Below, piece after piece: positions 1 through 8,667 of a stretch of 58,030 nt of DNA. The translations under genes and the position numbers were made by a program. The stretch covers positions 1 through 58,030 of the forward strand of contig NZ_BMQV01000027.1 of the NCBI RefSeq assembly GCF_014648295.1, written 5' to 3'. Position 1 is the stretch's first letter. Each line of letters begins with the position of its first letter. Source of the DNA: Shewanella saliphila. GTDB lineage: Bacteria > Pseudomonadota > Gammaproteobacteria > Enterobacterales > Shewanellaceae. The notes beneath the pieces are model-generated. The model was not told the DNA's origin, did no database searches, and worked only from the letters and a program-made list of their open reading frames with translations.

Positions 1-237
1 ACTAAGCTTGTTTAATATCGCTTCTTTAAATTGAACTGAATGCCTTTGATAATTCACTTGCTTTAACTTACCGCGCCCTGTTTATTTGTAAATTAATTGA
101 GGCGACAACTATCCTGACACAGGGGGCAAGAACAGTATGAGATAGTGCAATATTGGTCAATATGGTGATGCGATAAGGCTTGCCTGATAATTCGTTAATG
201 CATTTAAATCAAGTAGATTGGCTGTGCGCGCCATTGA

Positions 238-414
238 GCCGGTGTACAAAACAACCGTAAACAAGTAATTGATAAGCTAGGTGATGTGGTTAACAGAAAT
301 CCGCTGCAAGATAATGCACTCTTGCTAGATTTAGCCCTCGCTGAGAGATTCTTAGTGATTTCTAACTCTGAGCGGGTTGGCCAAAGTATACAGGCGTATA
401 TCAAGGAAAATTAA
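238..414 (+). pseudogene. Possible 3' remnant of an unidentified gene
   Basis: An open frame of 58 sense codons follows an in-frame TGA at 235-237 and ends in TAA at 412-414. Its conceptual product ends VGQSIQAYIKEN and has a coding-like amphipathic middle with DNALLLDLALAERF. There is no ATG in frame. An ATG at 198-200 opens another frame that ends at the TAA near 259, so a single frameshift would join the two. I do not recognise the protein. It could be the tail of a decayed gene or chance. The rest of 1-507 shows no other gene. Confidence 0.25.
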
Positions 415-507
415 CGATCGCGCTTTGCTTAAATAAGCACGTTTATTGCTCAAACATGAACAAACCAAAGAGACGGTTTAAGCCGTTGCCAGTAAAAGGA
501 ATACACT

Positions 508-1632
508 GTGAACCTAACTAAGTGGTTTTTTACCGCAGCTAAAAGTGTGGTGTTGCTAAGCCTATTGATTATCAGTCACGCCAGCATTGCTCATCAAATG
601 AGTACCAGTTATTTGTCGGTAAACTTAGATCAACAAGGGCAATTACAGGGCGCTTGGCAAGTGCGATTTTTCGATCTGTATCAAGTGATTGATATCGACC
701 AGAATCAAAATGGCCAGTTAACCTGGAATGAGTTACAGCGCAATCAAGCTGTGGTAACCCAATATTTACAATCAAATTTAATCATAAGCCGTAATCAAGA
801 CTGCAAACTGGTGTTTGATGTCGCCCAGCAAGTTGACCAACATGTTAACGAAGATTATTTAGTTATATCATTTAGTGGCCAATGCCAGAGTGATGGCGCG
901 CTAAAAATCGATTATCAAGCTTTTTTTGATGTTGATGCCGACCATAAATCGATTGTCACGATTGATACTCCCGAGTATCAATATACACGGGTTATCAGTA
1001 ACGATAACCGTACATTACTGATGAATTTAACCGAGAGCTCAACCTACGACACGTTCGCTGAATATGTGTACCAAGGAATGATTCATATTTGGAAAGGCAC
1101 TGACCATATTTTATTTTTATTGGCCTTATTATTAACTTGCGTGCTTATTCGCGAGCAAAAAAATTGGCAAGCAATTGAAAGTCCAGTAAAAATAATCAAA
1201 CAAACTGCATGGATTATTACGGCATTTACCTTGGCTCACTCGGTAACTTTAACGGCCACAGCATTAGGTATTTTAGATTTTAGTAGTCATTGGGTTGAAC
1301 TTGGCATTGCTTTATCGGTCTTATTTGCAGCGCTTAATAATATTTGGCCGATTGTATTGCGCCTAGGTTGGATAACTTTTGGCTTTGGTTTATTGCACGG
1401 TATGGGGTTTGCCGGCGTGCTTGGTGAGTTGGGATTACCTGAAAATCAAAAGTTATTGGCCATTTTAGCGTTCAATTTGGGTGTTGAAGTGGGCCAATTA
1501 GCCATTTTAGCCGTAGTGTTACCCATTCTGATTTTTTGCCGCCATCAACAATGGTATCGTGTGTGGGGCATGCAAATAGGCTCGGTTGCAATTGGTATAA
1601 TGGCGGTTCAATGGTCGGTAGAGCGTTTTTAA
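508..1632 (+). CDS. HupE/UreJ-family membrane protein with EF-hand-like loop
   Basis: The 374-residue protein starts with GTG behind AAAGGA at 495-500. Residues 1-29 look like a signal peptide ending in SHASIAHQ. A periplasmic domain of about 150 residues follows, with a textbook 12-residue EF-hand-like loop at about 64-75 (D-Q-N-Q-N-G-Q-L-T-W-N-E). The C-terminal half is a bundle of about six to seven membrane helices that opens with HIWKGTDHILF and contains HSVTLTATALG and LLHGMGFAG. These His/Asp motifs are typical of the HupE/UreJ group, some of which are nickel or cobalt permeases. The metal carried here is unknown. It appears monocistronic. Confidence 0.8.
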   Translation: MNLTKWFFTAAKSVVLLSLLIISHASIAHQMSTSYLSVNLDQQGQLQGAWQVRFFDLYQVIDIDQNQNGQLTWNELQRNQAVVTQYLQSNLIISRNQDCKLVFDVAQQVDQHVNEDYLVISFSGQCQSDGALKIDYQAFFDVDADHKSIVTIDTPEYQYTRVISNDNRTLLMNLTESSTYDTFAEYVYQGMIHIWKGTDHILFLLALLLTCVLIREQKNWQAIESPVKIIKQTAWIITAFTLAHSVTLTATALGILDFSSHWVELGIALSVLFAALNNIWPIVLRLGWITFGFGLLHGMGFAGVLGELGLPENQKLLAILAFNLGVEVGQLAILAVVLPILIFCRHQQWYRVWGMQIGSVAIGIMAVQWSVERF

Positions 1633-1746
1633 ACGTGCTCATTCATCTTAACGACAGCCTCATTAGTATCCGTTAAATAATATGGCCATCGGCAAATTAG
1701 CATGCTGATGGCGTTAATATTCAATTAAATAGAGGTAGAAGTCGTA

Positions 1747-2085
1747 TTGGTTACAATTATTGGAACAATAGTGACACTCATAGCAGCGACATTTGCTATT
1801 TATCGACTGAATAAGTGTACACACAGTATTTACCTGTATATTCAACAGCATTACCCTGATGAATACCAACACTGTGATGCGCTTGGTCGTAACGCAGGGG
1901 GAGGGCGTCACAATACGTCGTTGTTTGTTATGGAGTCTTTTAATTCTGGTAAGCTGGCAAATATTGACGACCCAGCGTTGCAACAAATGCGTCAACGTCT
2001 CAGTCGCTTGAAAGCCCTATTCATTTTATCACCAACATTGATATTTTTAACGATAACCATCATTGCTGAGCCCTGGACTAATTAA
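1747..2085 (+). CDS. Small two-helix membrane protein, UspB-like
   Basis: A 112-residue protein with a TTG start behind an AGAGGTAG ribosome site at about 1731-1738. One hydrophobic helix lies at residues 2-20 and a second at about 90-107. The hydrophilic middle carries YPDEYQHCDALGRNAGGG and a basic MRQRLSRLKALF stretch. Length, two-helix layout and motif order resemble the universal stress protein B family (about 111 residues), which is tied to stationary-phase ethanol tolerance in E. coli. The similarity is from memory and modest, so treat the name as a suggestion. It sits 114 bp after the HupE-like gene on the same strand. Confidence 0.5.
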   Translation: MVTIIGTIVTLIAATFAIYRLNKCTHSIYLYIQQHYPDEYQHCDALGRNAGGGRHNTSLFVMESFNSGKLANIDDPALQQMRQRLSRLKALFILSPTLIFLTITIIAEPWTN

Positions 2086-2484
2086 AAGCGTCGCAAGAGG
2101 TTTAGCCTGTCCTATCGGCAGATACCTTATCATTCTAGGCACTACATTCTGTTTGCGGTGAATGGTGCGTTTACTCAGCGCTATTGATATCAAGACAAAT
2201 CTCGCTTAAGGCATAACATTTGGCGCACTAGCAGTGCAGTCCTGCCCTCTTTGTCAACCAATGCTAAGGCTGGCTTTTGTTAATTAACCGAGCTGAGTCA
2301 TAAACGGTAAACCCTTGCTTGTTGATATTCGTATCACTCTGCATACGGCTTTTGGATTTATTCGTCGATAATTCATCGATAACCATACGCAAAAGCTAGA
2401 TATTACATGCTTTCTTCCATAGAATGGTAAGTTAACTTTTTGTCAGCAGTGATAATTTCTGCTGGGTTTTTATTAGGTATATTG
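2086..2484. other. Intergenic, no gene seen
   Basis: About 400 bp lie between the UspB-like gene and the preferred start of the SNF2 gene. I see no ORF with coding character, no convincing terminator and no clear operator. The upper end could shrink if the SNF2 gene begins at the TTG at 2440. Confidence 0.4.
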
Positions 2485-5400
2485 ATGTCGGCGAAACTGT
2501 TTAATCTTCCCATTAAGCTTTCATTAGAGATGATTGCTAAACTGTTTTCGGCTACCCAAATTCAAAAAGCACAAAACTACTTGATCCAGGGTCGAGTACT
2601 TGAAGTGACTGCCAGCAGTAATAACCATGATATCGAAGCTTATGTCGAAGGCTCTGCAGATGAGCCTTACCGCCAAGAAATCACCCTCGTTAATGTAAAC
2701 CACAAAATTGTAATGCGTTCGCATTGTACTTGCCCTGTGCGCACCAACTGCAAACACGTTGCCGCTGCGATGCTGGCGCTGGTGGACAAAAAGCCCGTAG
2801 AAGAGCAGCGTATCCACCAGTGGTTACGTCAGCTTGACGAGCAAAAAACGGTGACTGATTTTGAAGATGAGGAAGAAGAAAAAGACCGCATTATTTATGT
2901 GCTGTCTAACGATCCTAACGGTATCTTTGTCGAATTTAAGCGCAGTAAACTCAATAAAAAAGGTCAATATAACAAAGGCAGTAAGCTGGCGTTAACCGAT
3001 ATTCGTTACAGTATGCCGTGGTGGATTGACCCTGAAGACAAGCAAATTATTAGTTTATTACTTTCATCTAATAATCACGGTTCAAAAATCTATATCGACG
3101 GCGAAATATCCTATTTAGCCTTAACCAAAATGCTGGCGGAACAAGTGTGTTTTTGGGAAGAAAATCGTACCCCGTTAACCTGGTCAAAATCAATTGCACC
3201 TGAGTTTATTTGGTGTGAGATGGATAAAAAGCATACACAAATGCAAATGCGCATGCCCGGTCTTGAAAACTGGGAGTTTATTGCCACTGAGCCGCCATTA
3301 TATGCCGAACTTGATTACTTACGCTTAGGCAAAATCGACACTGATTTATCGGCCAAAAAACTCAGTTTATTGCAACATATGCCGCCTGTACCATTGGCTC
3401 AAGTGGACCAGATTAGCCACAAAATGTTGCAACACTTTTCGCCTAAAACCGTGCCAGTACCCAGCGAAATCGACTTTTGTGAAATCAACGACCCACTCAA
3501 AACCAAACTGATTTTTACGCGTGAAATCTATGCCAATAATCCTGTATTGCAACCGGTGATTCGGGTTGAGCAGCATTATGGTGATGTCAGTTTTAATGCC
3601 TCATTGAAACCAGAACGTATTAGCCTGGTTAAAAAGGGCAGCGTTCAATATCAAGTGCATCGTCAAGTCGACCAGGAACTCGCCATTTTACAAGCGTTGA
3701 CCGAAGCCGGCCTAGTGACGTTTATTCCGAGCGAATATGGTAAACAACCTGAATATTTTTTAAGTGTTGGCTTATTGCCCGAATCGATTTTCGAATGGTC
3801 TGACTTAACTGAAAATGGCCTTGAGGCATTAACCGCGCTTGGCGTAGACATTCAGTTTGAAGATGATTTTGACTTAAAAATTGTCGATGCACAGTTAGGT
3901 GTTGATTTGGTTGACGATGACGAGTCTGGCTGGTTTTCGCTGTCGCTGAGCGCCGATATTGAAGGCCAAAATGTACCGTTATTAGCTTTAGTTGCCCGTT
4001 GGCTGCAACAAAATGGTGAGCCAGCAGATGACGATGAATTACTGCTACCAGGCCCTAATGGTGGCTTTATTAAAATTAAAGCTAAAACCATTAAGCCACT
4101 GATTTCAATCATTCAAGAGTTGTTTAACCGCAATTCAGGTGACCAAATTGCTATACCGCGTAACCGCGCCCACATTCTTAATGATTTATCTGCCAGCGAT
4201 GTACGTTTACTTAATGGGGAGCGGGTGCGCAACCTTGCGGCAAAACTAGCAGAGTTTAAAGGGGTAACAGAGGTTGAGTTACCAGTGGGGTTAAATGCCA
4301 CGCTGCGTGATTATCAAAAACAAGGGTTTGATTGGCTGTGCTTTTTAAAAGAGTACCAACTGGGCGGCATTTTAGCCGACGACATGGGCCTAGGTAAAAC
4401 CATTCAAACGCTGGCCTTTTTACTGAAAGCCAAGCAAGAAGCCAAGACGCATCGCACCAGTTTAATTGTGTGCCCAACTAGTTTGGTGGGTAACTGGCTT
4501 AAAGAAGCCAACAAATTTGCCCCGTCACTTAATGTGGTGGTTATTCATGGCAATAAACGCCAACCATTGTTAGAGCAAATCGATGACTTTGATGTGGTGG
4601 TGACAACGTATCCGTTAATGCTGCGCGATGAAGCCATTTATAGCGATTATGTGTTCGACCATATCATTTTGGATGAAGCCCAGCAGATTAAAAATGCCCA
4701 GGCTAAAGTTACCCAGGTGATCAAAACCTTAAAGGGTAAATTCCGTTTATGTTTGTCTGGCACCCCGCTTGAAAATCACTTGGGCGAACTTAAATCGTTA
4801 ATGGATTTCTGTTTACCTGGGTTATTAGGTCAGCATACTTATTTTAATAAAGAGTTTCGTGGCCCAATTGAAAAACAAGCGGATGTTGAGAAATCAGTAT
4901 TGCTGAGTAAGCGTATTTCGCCGTTTATGTTGCGCCGCACCAAAAAAGAAGTGGTGTCTGAGCTGCCAGAGAAAACCGAGATTATTCAAACACTCGAACT
5001 CGAAAAAGATCAGCGTAATCTTTACGAGTCTATTCGTTTAGTGATGGAGAAAAAGCTGCGCGAACTGTTCGCTAAAAAAGGCGTGTCGAGTAGCCATATT
5101 GAGTTTTTAGATGCGTTATTAAAATTACGTCAGGCTTGTTGCGATCCGCGCCTTGTTAAGCTCGAACAGGCGCAACAAGTGAAAGACAACGCTAAACTCA
5201 CTTGGTTAATTCAAAACCTGCCCGAGATGATTGAAGAAGGTCGTAAAATCCTTATTTTCAGTCAATTCACCGGCATGCTGGCGCTGATTGAAGATGAGCT
5301 CAAAACCCTAAACATTAGTTACAGTAAATTAACCGGCCAAACACTCGACCGCCAACCTCAGATAGATTCTTTCCAAGAAGGCGACAACTCGGTGTTTTTA

Positions 5401-5691
5401 ATCAGTTTAAAAGCGGGCGGTACAGGGCTTAATTTAACTGCGGCAGACACGGTTATCCATTTCGATCCATGGTGGAACCCCGCTGCAGAGCGTCAGGCAA
5501 CCGATCGCGCCCACCGCATTGGTCAGCTTAATCCGGTATTTGTGTACAAGTTAATTGCCCAGGGCACGGTTGAAGAGAAAATCCAAGAAATGCAGCAGCA
5601 TAAACAAGGTTTAGCCGACAGCATTTTATCTGATGGCACTCAAGGGCCATGGCAGGGTAACGCCGAAGATTTACTGGCGCTATTGAGTTAA
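2485..5691 (+). CDS. SNF2-family DNA-dependent ATPase with SWIM zinc finger
   Basis: A large helicase-like ATPase of about 1068 residues. An N-terminal SWIM finger (CTCPVRTNCKHV, about residues 78-90) is followed by a long middle region and then the SNF2 core. The core has Walker A DDMGLGKT (Lys near 638), the DEAQ box (LDEAQQIKN), SGTPLEN, and the C-terminal lobe ending ATDRAHRIGQ. Such proteins remodel or translocate on DNA or protein-DNA complexes; the bacterial substrate is not known. The frame is open from a TTG at 2440, and ATGs at 2485 and 2530 are alternatives. I prefer 2485 because the sequence before it is hydrophobic and atypical for the family. The start is uncertain. Confidence 0.9.
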   Translation: MSAKLFNLPIKLSLEMIAKLFSATQIQKAQNYLIQGRVLEVTASSNNHDIEAYVEGSADEPYRQEITLVNVNHKIVMRSHCTCPVRTNCKHVAAAMLALVDKKPVEEQRIHQWLRQLDEQKTVTDFEDEEEEKDRIIYVLSNDPNGIFVEFKRSKLNKKGQYNKGSKLALTDIRYSMPWWIDPEDKQIISLLLSSNNHGSKIYIDGEISYLALTKMLAEQVCFWEENRTPLTWSKSIAPEFIWCEMDKKHTQMQMRMPGLENWEFIATEPPLYAELDYLRLGKIDTDLSAKKLSLLQHMPPVPLAQVDQISHKMLQHFSPKTVPVPSEIDFCEINDPLKTKLIFTREIYANNPVLQPVIRVEQHYGDVSFNASLKPERISLVKKGSVQYQVHRQVDQELAILQALTEAGLVTFIPSEYGKQPEYFLSVGLLPESIFEWSDLTENGLEALTALGVDIQFEDDFDLKIVDAQLGVDLVDDDESGWFSLSLSADIEGQNVPLLALVARWLQQNGEPADDDELLLPGPNGGFIKIKAKTIKPLISIIQELFNRNSGDQIAIPRNRAHILNDLSASDVRLLNGERVRNLAAKLAEFKGVTEVELPVGLNATLRDYQKQGFDWLCFLKEYQLGGILADDMGLGKTIQTLAFLLKAKQEAKTHRTSLIVCPTSLVGNWLKEANKFAPSLNVVVIHGNKRQPLLEQIDDFDVVVTTYPLMLRDEAIYSDYVFDHIILDEAQQIKNAQAKVTQVIKTLKGKFRLCLSGTPLENHLGELKSLMDFCLPGLLGQHTYFNKEFRGPIEKQADVEKSVLLSKRISPFMLRRTKKEVVSELPEKTEIIQTLELEKDQRNLYESIRLVMEKKLRELFAKKGVSSSHIEFLDALLKLRQACCDPRLVKLEQAQQVKDNAKLTWLIQNLPEMIEEGRKILIFSQFTGMLALIEDELKTLNISYSKLTGQTLDRQPQIDSFQEGDNSVFLISLKAGGTGLNLTAADTVIHFDPWWNPAAERQATDRAHRIGQLNPVFVYKLIAQGTVEEKIQEMQQHKQGLADSILSDGTQGPWQGNAEDLLALLS

Positions 5692-5713
5692 TTACCTATT
5701 TGAGGTTACAGCT

Positions 5714-5905
5714 TTGCCATCAATGTATTATAAACGCGGTTCTGGTGCACCAAGGTCAAGACGTGGCAATCGTGCAACGCCTGCGCTGCATATGGACTAT
5801 TTTGAGCAAGTGTTTGCTGAGCTGCGCCGTCATCCTGAAAAAATTGCTATTGTTAGACACAATATTGCAGAATTTCAAGCACAGCCTTTTTTGAAAAAGG
5901 GCTAA
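5714..5905 (+). CDS. Small basic hypothetical protein
   Basis: A 63-residue ORF that starts with TTG (ATG alternative at 5723) behind a well-spaced GAGG at 5702-5705, 22 bp after the SNF2 gene. It is basic, with YKRGSGAPRSRRGNRATPALHMDYFEQVF at the front and an amphipathic helical second half. I do not recognise a family. The ribosome site, coding-like composition and tight link to the SNF2 gene support it. The TAA stop at 5903-5905 shares its last base with the first base of the inverted-repeat element that follows, so the native C-terminus may have been altered by that insertion. Confidence 0.5.
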   Translation: MPSMYYKRGSGAPRSRRGNRATPALHMDYFEQVFAELRRHPEKIAIVRHNIAEFQAQPFLKKG

Positions 5906-6165
5906 TACCAATCCGCATTAGTAAGTGTCCTCTCAGAATGCGTCCAGCGTTTTTTGATTAAGGCGTCGCTATGTAGTAATGGTTGTTCCCAAATAGCGAG
6001 AACGCAGAGCAAAAGCGGCTGGTGCATTCCTTTCAGGCGAGTTTTAAAAGGGCTTACACTGCGTTGCATGACTTCGAAAGAGAATAACTATTCATTCAGT
6101 CATGCGCCTTGTTTAAGCCCTTTTAAACTCTCGCTGAGTCGTCACTTATTAACGCGGAATGGTAT
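5905..6165. mobile_element. MITE-like element with 23-bp inverted ends
   Basis: The left end begins ATACCAATCCGCATTAG. The right end read in reverse complement begins ATACCATTCCGCGTTAA. Over 23 bp they match at 20 positions. Inside, a long hairpin is formed by GAGTTTTAAAAGGGCTTA (6039-6056) and its near-exact complement (6114-6130), and further inside GCATGAC (6066-6072) pairs with GTCATGC (6099-6105). It has no transposase and is 261 bp long, so it looks non-autonomous. I could not find an unambiguous target-site duplication. Similar ends recur in Shewanella genomes as I recall them. Confidence 0.75.
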
Positions 6166-6266
6166 GGCACACCGCCATTGATAGACAGCTACTGGCATTT
6201 GACGATAGTGAAGACAGTGATGATATTTAATTGCTCTATAGGCAGGTGATGAGTGACGATATTGGT

Positions 6267-6297
6267 CAGCGGGTAAGACGCTACCCGCTGATTTTTA
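6267..6297 (+). terminator. Rho-independent terminator
   Basis: A perfect 9-bp stem CAGCGGGTA / TACCCGCTG with a 6-base loop, followed by ATTTTTAAA. The T-run is on the + strand only, so it would end transcripts from the SNF2/small-ORF unit, with the MITE-like element inside the transcript. Confidence 0.7.
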
Positions 6298-6337
6298 AAG
6301 GTATTATATCGACGGCAGCCAATGCGGTAGATAATGA

Positions 6338-7336
6338 CTAGCCTTGCATCACCTGGTGAGCAAACTCCACTGGGCCGGCCAAAATAGCTCGCCCTACTGC
6401 GACTAAATCCACTTGCCTGGTGGCTAAAATGGTTTCTATGTAATCCACGTTTTCAATGCCGCCAACACCAATAACCGCCGCAGTAGTTTTGCCGGTTAAC
6501 GGCGCGGCATCTTCGACTAAAAAGCCTTCGCCACGTTTATCTTTAGGACGATTCCAGCCACCAATACCTGATGATACATTGAGTATTTCAACACCCGCAG
6601 TCACTAGCCATTGGCTCACCTGCGCCATGTCTGCATGAGTTAAACCACCAGGATATCCGTCTTGGCCCGGAATGCGAGTCATGACCGCTAACTTCGGCGC
6701 GACTTGTTTAATTTGAGCGACAATTTCAATCAATATTCTAGCGCGGTTTTCAAGCTTACCGCCGTATTCATCTTCACGCTGATTGGTCAATGGTGATAAC
6801 CACTGATTAATGCCATAACCGTGAGCACAATGGATTTCAACTAAATCAAAGCCGGCTTTGTCGGCACGAATAGCAGCAGCCACAAAGTCTTGTTGCCATT
6901 GATTAATATCATCTAGTTTCATGGCACGTGGGGTCGGTAATACACGGTCGTATGCGGGCACCGTAATACCAGAAGGCCCCATGATATCGCAGCTAATACC
7001 GGCACTGTCTTTACCGCCGCAATGGGTGATCTGTAAGCCCGTTTTAACGCCAGCATTATGCAGTGTACTGGCTATCTGGGTTAACCCTGGTAAACACGCA
7101 TCATCGTGGGCCCCGAGTTGTTTTTTCTCACTTCGCCCAGCCAGATTCACATGGCTATATTCAACCATCACAACGCCAGCACCCGATTGGGCTAAATTGT
7201 GATAATGGCTAAAGGTTTTTTCGGTTGCCAAACCATTTTCGTTTGCGGTTTGAGATGCCATAGGCGGGACCACTAAACGATTTTTAAAGGTTAATCCGTT
7301 GGTTAAGGTTAACGGGGTAAAACGCAGTGCAGTCAT
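6338..7336 (-). CDS. Old Yellow Enzyme family NADH:flavin oxidoreductase
   Basis: A 332-residue FMN-dependent TIM-barrel ene-reductase. It has the N-terminal LTNGLTFKNRLVVPPM, the paired active-site histidines in EIHCAHGYGINQWLSP, the NQREDEYGG loop and NRARILIEIV, and a C-terminal phosphate-binding stretch around AVGRAIL. It is short and lacks the Fe-S and second flavin domains of the dienoyl-CoA reductase branch. The start is the ATG at 7336 with AGGA close upstream. It begins 8 bp after the stop of the LysE-type gene, whose TAG overlaps this ribosome site, so the two are co-transcribed. Substrate unknown. Confidence 0.88.
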   Translation of the reverse strand: MTALRFTPLTLTNGLTFKNRLVVPPMASQTANENGLATEKTFSHYHNLAQSGAGVVMVEYSHVNLAGRSEKKQLGAHDDACLPGLTQIASTLHNAGVKTGLQITHCGGKDSAGISCDIMGPSGITVPAYDRVLPTPRAMKLDDINQWQQDFVAAAIRADKAGFDLVEIHCAHGYGINQWLSPLTNQREDEYGGKLENRARILIEIVAQIKQVAPKLAVMTRIPGQDGYPGGLTHADMAQVSQWLVTAGVEILNVSSGIGGWNRPKDKRGEGFLVEDAAPLTGKTTAAVIGVGGIENVDYIETILATRQVDLVAVGRAILAGPVEFAHQVMQG

Positions 7337-7344
7337 TGAAATTC

Positions 7345-7959
7345 CTATAGGGTAATGGCAACCAAGATACCCGCAAGCAGCATAATACTGCCTGCAGTGC
7401 GATTAATAATGTTGGCAGCTTTAGTTGAGGTAAACACTCGTTTAGCCCCAGATGCCAGGTAAGCATAAGCGAGGTTTACCGAACCAAAAGCAGCTGTGGC
7501 GATGGTTAAAATAATGATGACATCCAACAAGCTGACTTGAGTCATAGGCACAAATGCGGGGAAAAAGCTCACATAGAAAATCAGCGCTTTAGGGTTACCT
7601 AAAGTAATCAAAATACCAGTGAATACATTTTTAGTTAAACTGGCTTTAGCCGTATCAACAAGTTGAACGCCATGTGCTGTTGCGCGCAGCATACTGATAC
7701 CAAGCCAACACAAATATAAGGCGCTGGCATATTTTATCAGTTCAAATGCAGGCCCCATTGCATTAGCTATGGCAGATAAACCAAACAGGGCTAATAAGAT
7801 ATACACAAAGTCGCCAAGTAATACGCCAAGTGTTAAAGCAGCGCCATGGCTAAAGCCATTTGAGAATGAGCGCGATACCACTGCAAACACTGCTGGGCCA
7901 GGCACAATAGCTAAAACCAGCATAGTAAAAAATAACGCGATAATCTGTTGGTAAGCCAT
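7345..7959 (-). CDS. LysE/RhtB-family amino acid exporter
   Basis: A 204-residue inner-membrane protein with about six hydrophobic helices. The N-terminus has the family signature MLVLAIVPGPAVFAVVSRSFSNGFSHGA and later GNPKALIFYVSFFPAFV, both typical of RhtB/LysE exporters. These export amino acids or related metabolites. It is the first gene of a two-gene unit with the flavin oxidoreductase downstream. The pairing could link export with a redox step, but nothing in the sequence identifies the substrate. Confidence 0.88.
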   Translation of the reverse strand: MAYQQIIALFFTMLVLAIVPGPAVFAVVSRSFSNGFSHGAALTLGVLLGDFVYILLALFGLSAIANAMGPAFELIKYASALYLCWLGISMLRATAHGVQLVDTAKASLTKNVFTGILITLGNPKALIFYVSFFPAFVPMTQVSLLDVIIILTIATAAFGSVNLAYAYLASGAKRVFTSTKAANIINRTAGSIMLLAGILVAITL

Positions 7960-8162
7960 TAATGTTCTTCAGTTCTGTTTTTATTATGGCGGATGGCACC
8001 TGTGCTAATTATTGGCGATTATAGCGTAAATGAGTCATAAAAACGCCATTTGGAAGGTGCTAAAAACTATCAATTATGTAATCCATTATGTCTGAAAATT
8101 AGAGCGTAGATGTGTTACATTGCTCGATTATTCAGGCGTATAGCACTTTTTTAAGGATTGTT

Positions 8163-8666
8163 GTGCAATTCATCTTATTAACCCACTCAAGAGAGTTACT
8201 TCGTGCCAGTAACACCGGCCAATTAGTGCTGCAAGTGTTAGGCGATCGCGCTCGTGTGATTGAGTGGCATCGTAAGCAGCCTGATATGGCATTACTGGCG
8301 GCCATTGAAGCTGGACGTGTGGGTTTAGTGTTTCCAACCGATGATGATTCGTTAAACGTGAATGTAGACTCTGCGAAACATGTAAATGCGCCTGCAAAAG
8401 ATTGTGCTCCCCATCTCGAGTATTTATTGTTGCTTGATGCCACCTGGCAAGAAGCCCGTAAAATGTATAATCAAAGCCCATATCTTAAAAGCTTAGTCAA
8501 AGTGGGATTACAGCCAACACATGCCTCTATTTATCCCCTAAGGCGAAATCAACTTGAGGGCGGGTTATGCACCGCAGAGTGCGTGGCGTTATTACTTGAA
8601 AAAGCCGGAGAGGCTGGGTTAGCGCAACAACTGACTGAATGCTTAAAAGGGTTTATTGAGCGCTAG
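8163..8666 (+). CDS. DTW-domain protein, probable tRNA acp3U transferase
   Basis: The DTW signature is present as LLLLDATWQEARKMY (D-x-T-W), with HSRELLRASNTGQL at the front and LCTAECVALLLE near the end. Family members such as E. coli TapT (YfiP) transfer a 3-amino-3-carboxypropyl group from SAM to tRNA uridine. I chose the GTG at 8163 because AAGGA at 8153-8157 is well placed; the upstream open frame to 8112 adds only unlikely residues. At 167 aa it lacks the N-terminal cysteine cluster of longer homologues. It is convergent with the DUF6445 gene, with one base between the two stops. Confidence 0.8.
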   Translation: MQFILLTHSRELLRASNTGQLVLQVLGDRARVIEWHRKQPDMALLAAIEAGRVGLVFPTDDDSLNVNVDSAKHVNAPAKDCAPHLEYLLLLDATWQEARKMYNQSPYLKSLVKVGLQPTHASIYPLRRNQLEGGLCTAECVALLLEKAGEAGLAQQLTECLKGFIER

Positions 8667-8667
8667 G

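Noticed and set aside
5954..6181. 75-residue ORF on the + strand
   Set aside because: It lies almost wholly within the inverted-repeat element and across its long hairpin. Its composition follows the palindrome rather than a protein, and it has no ribosome site.
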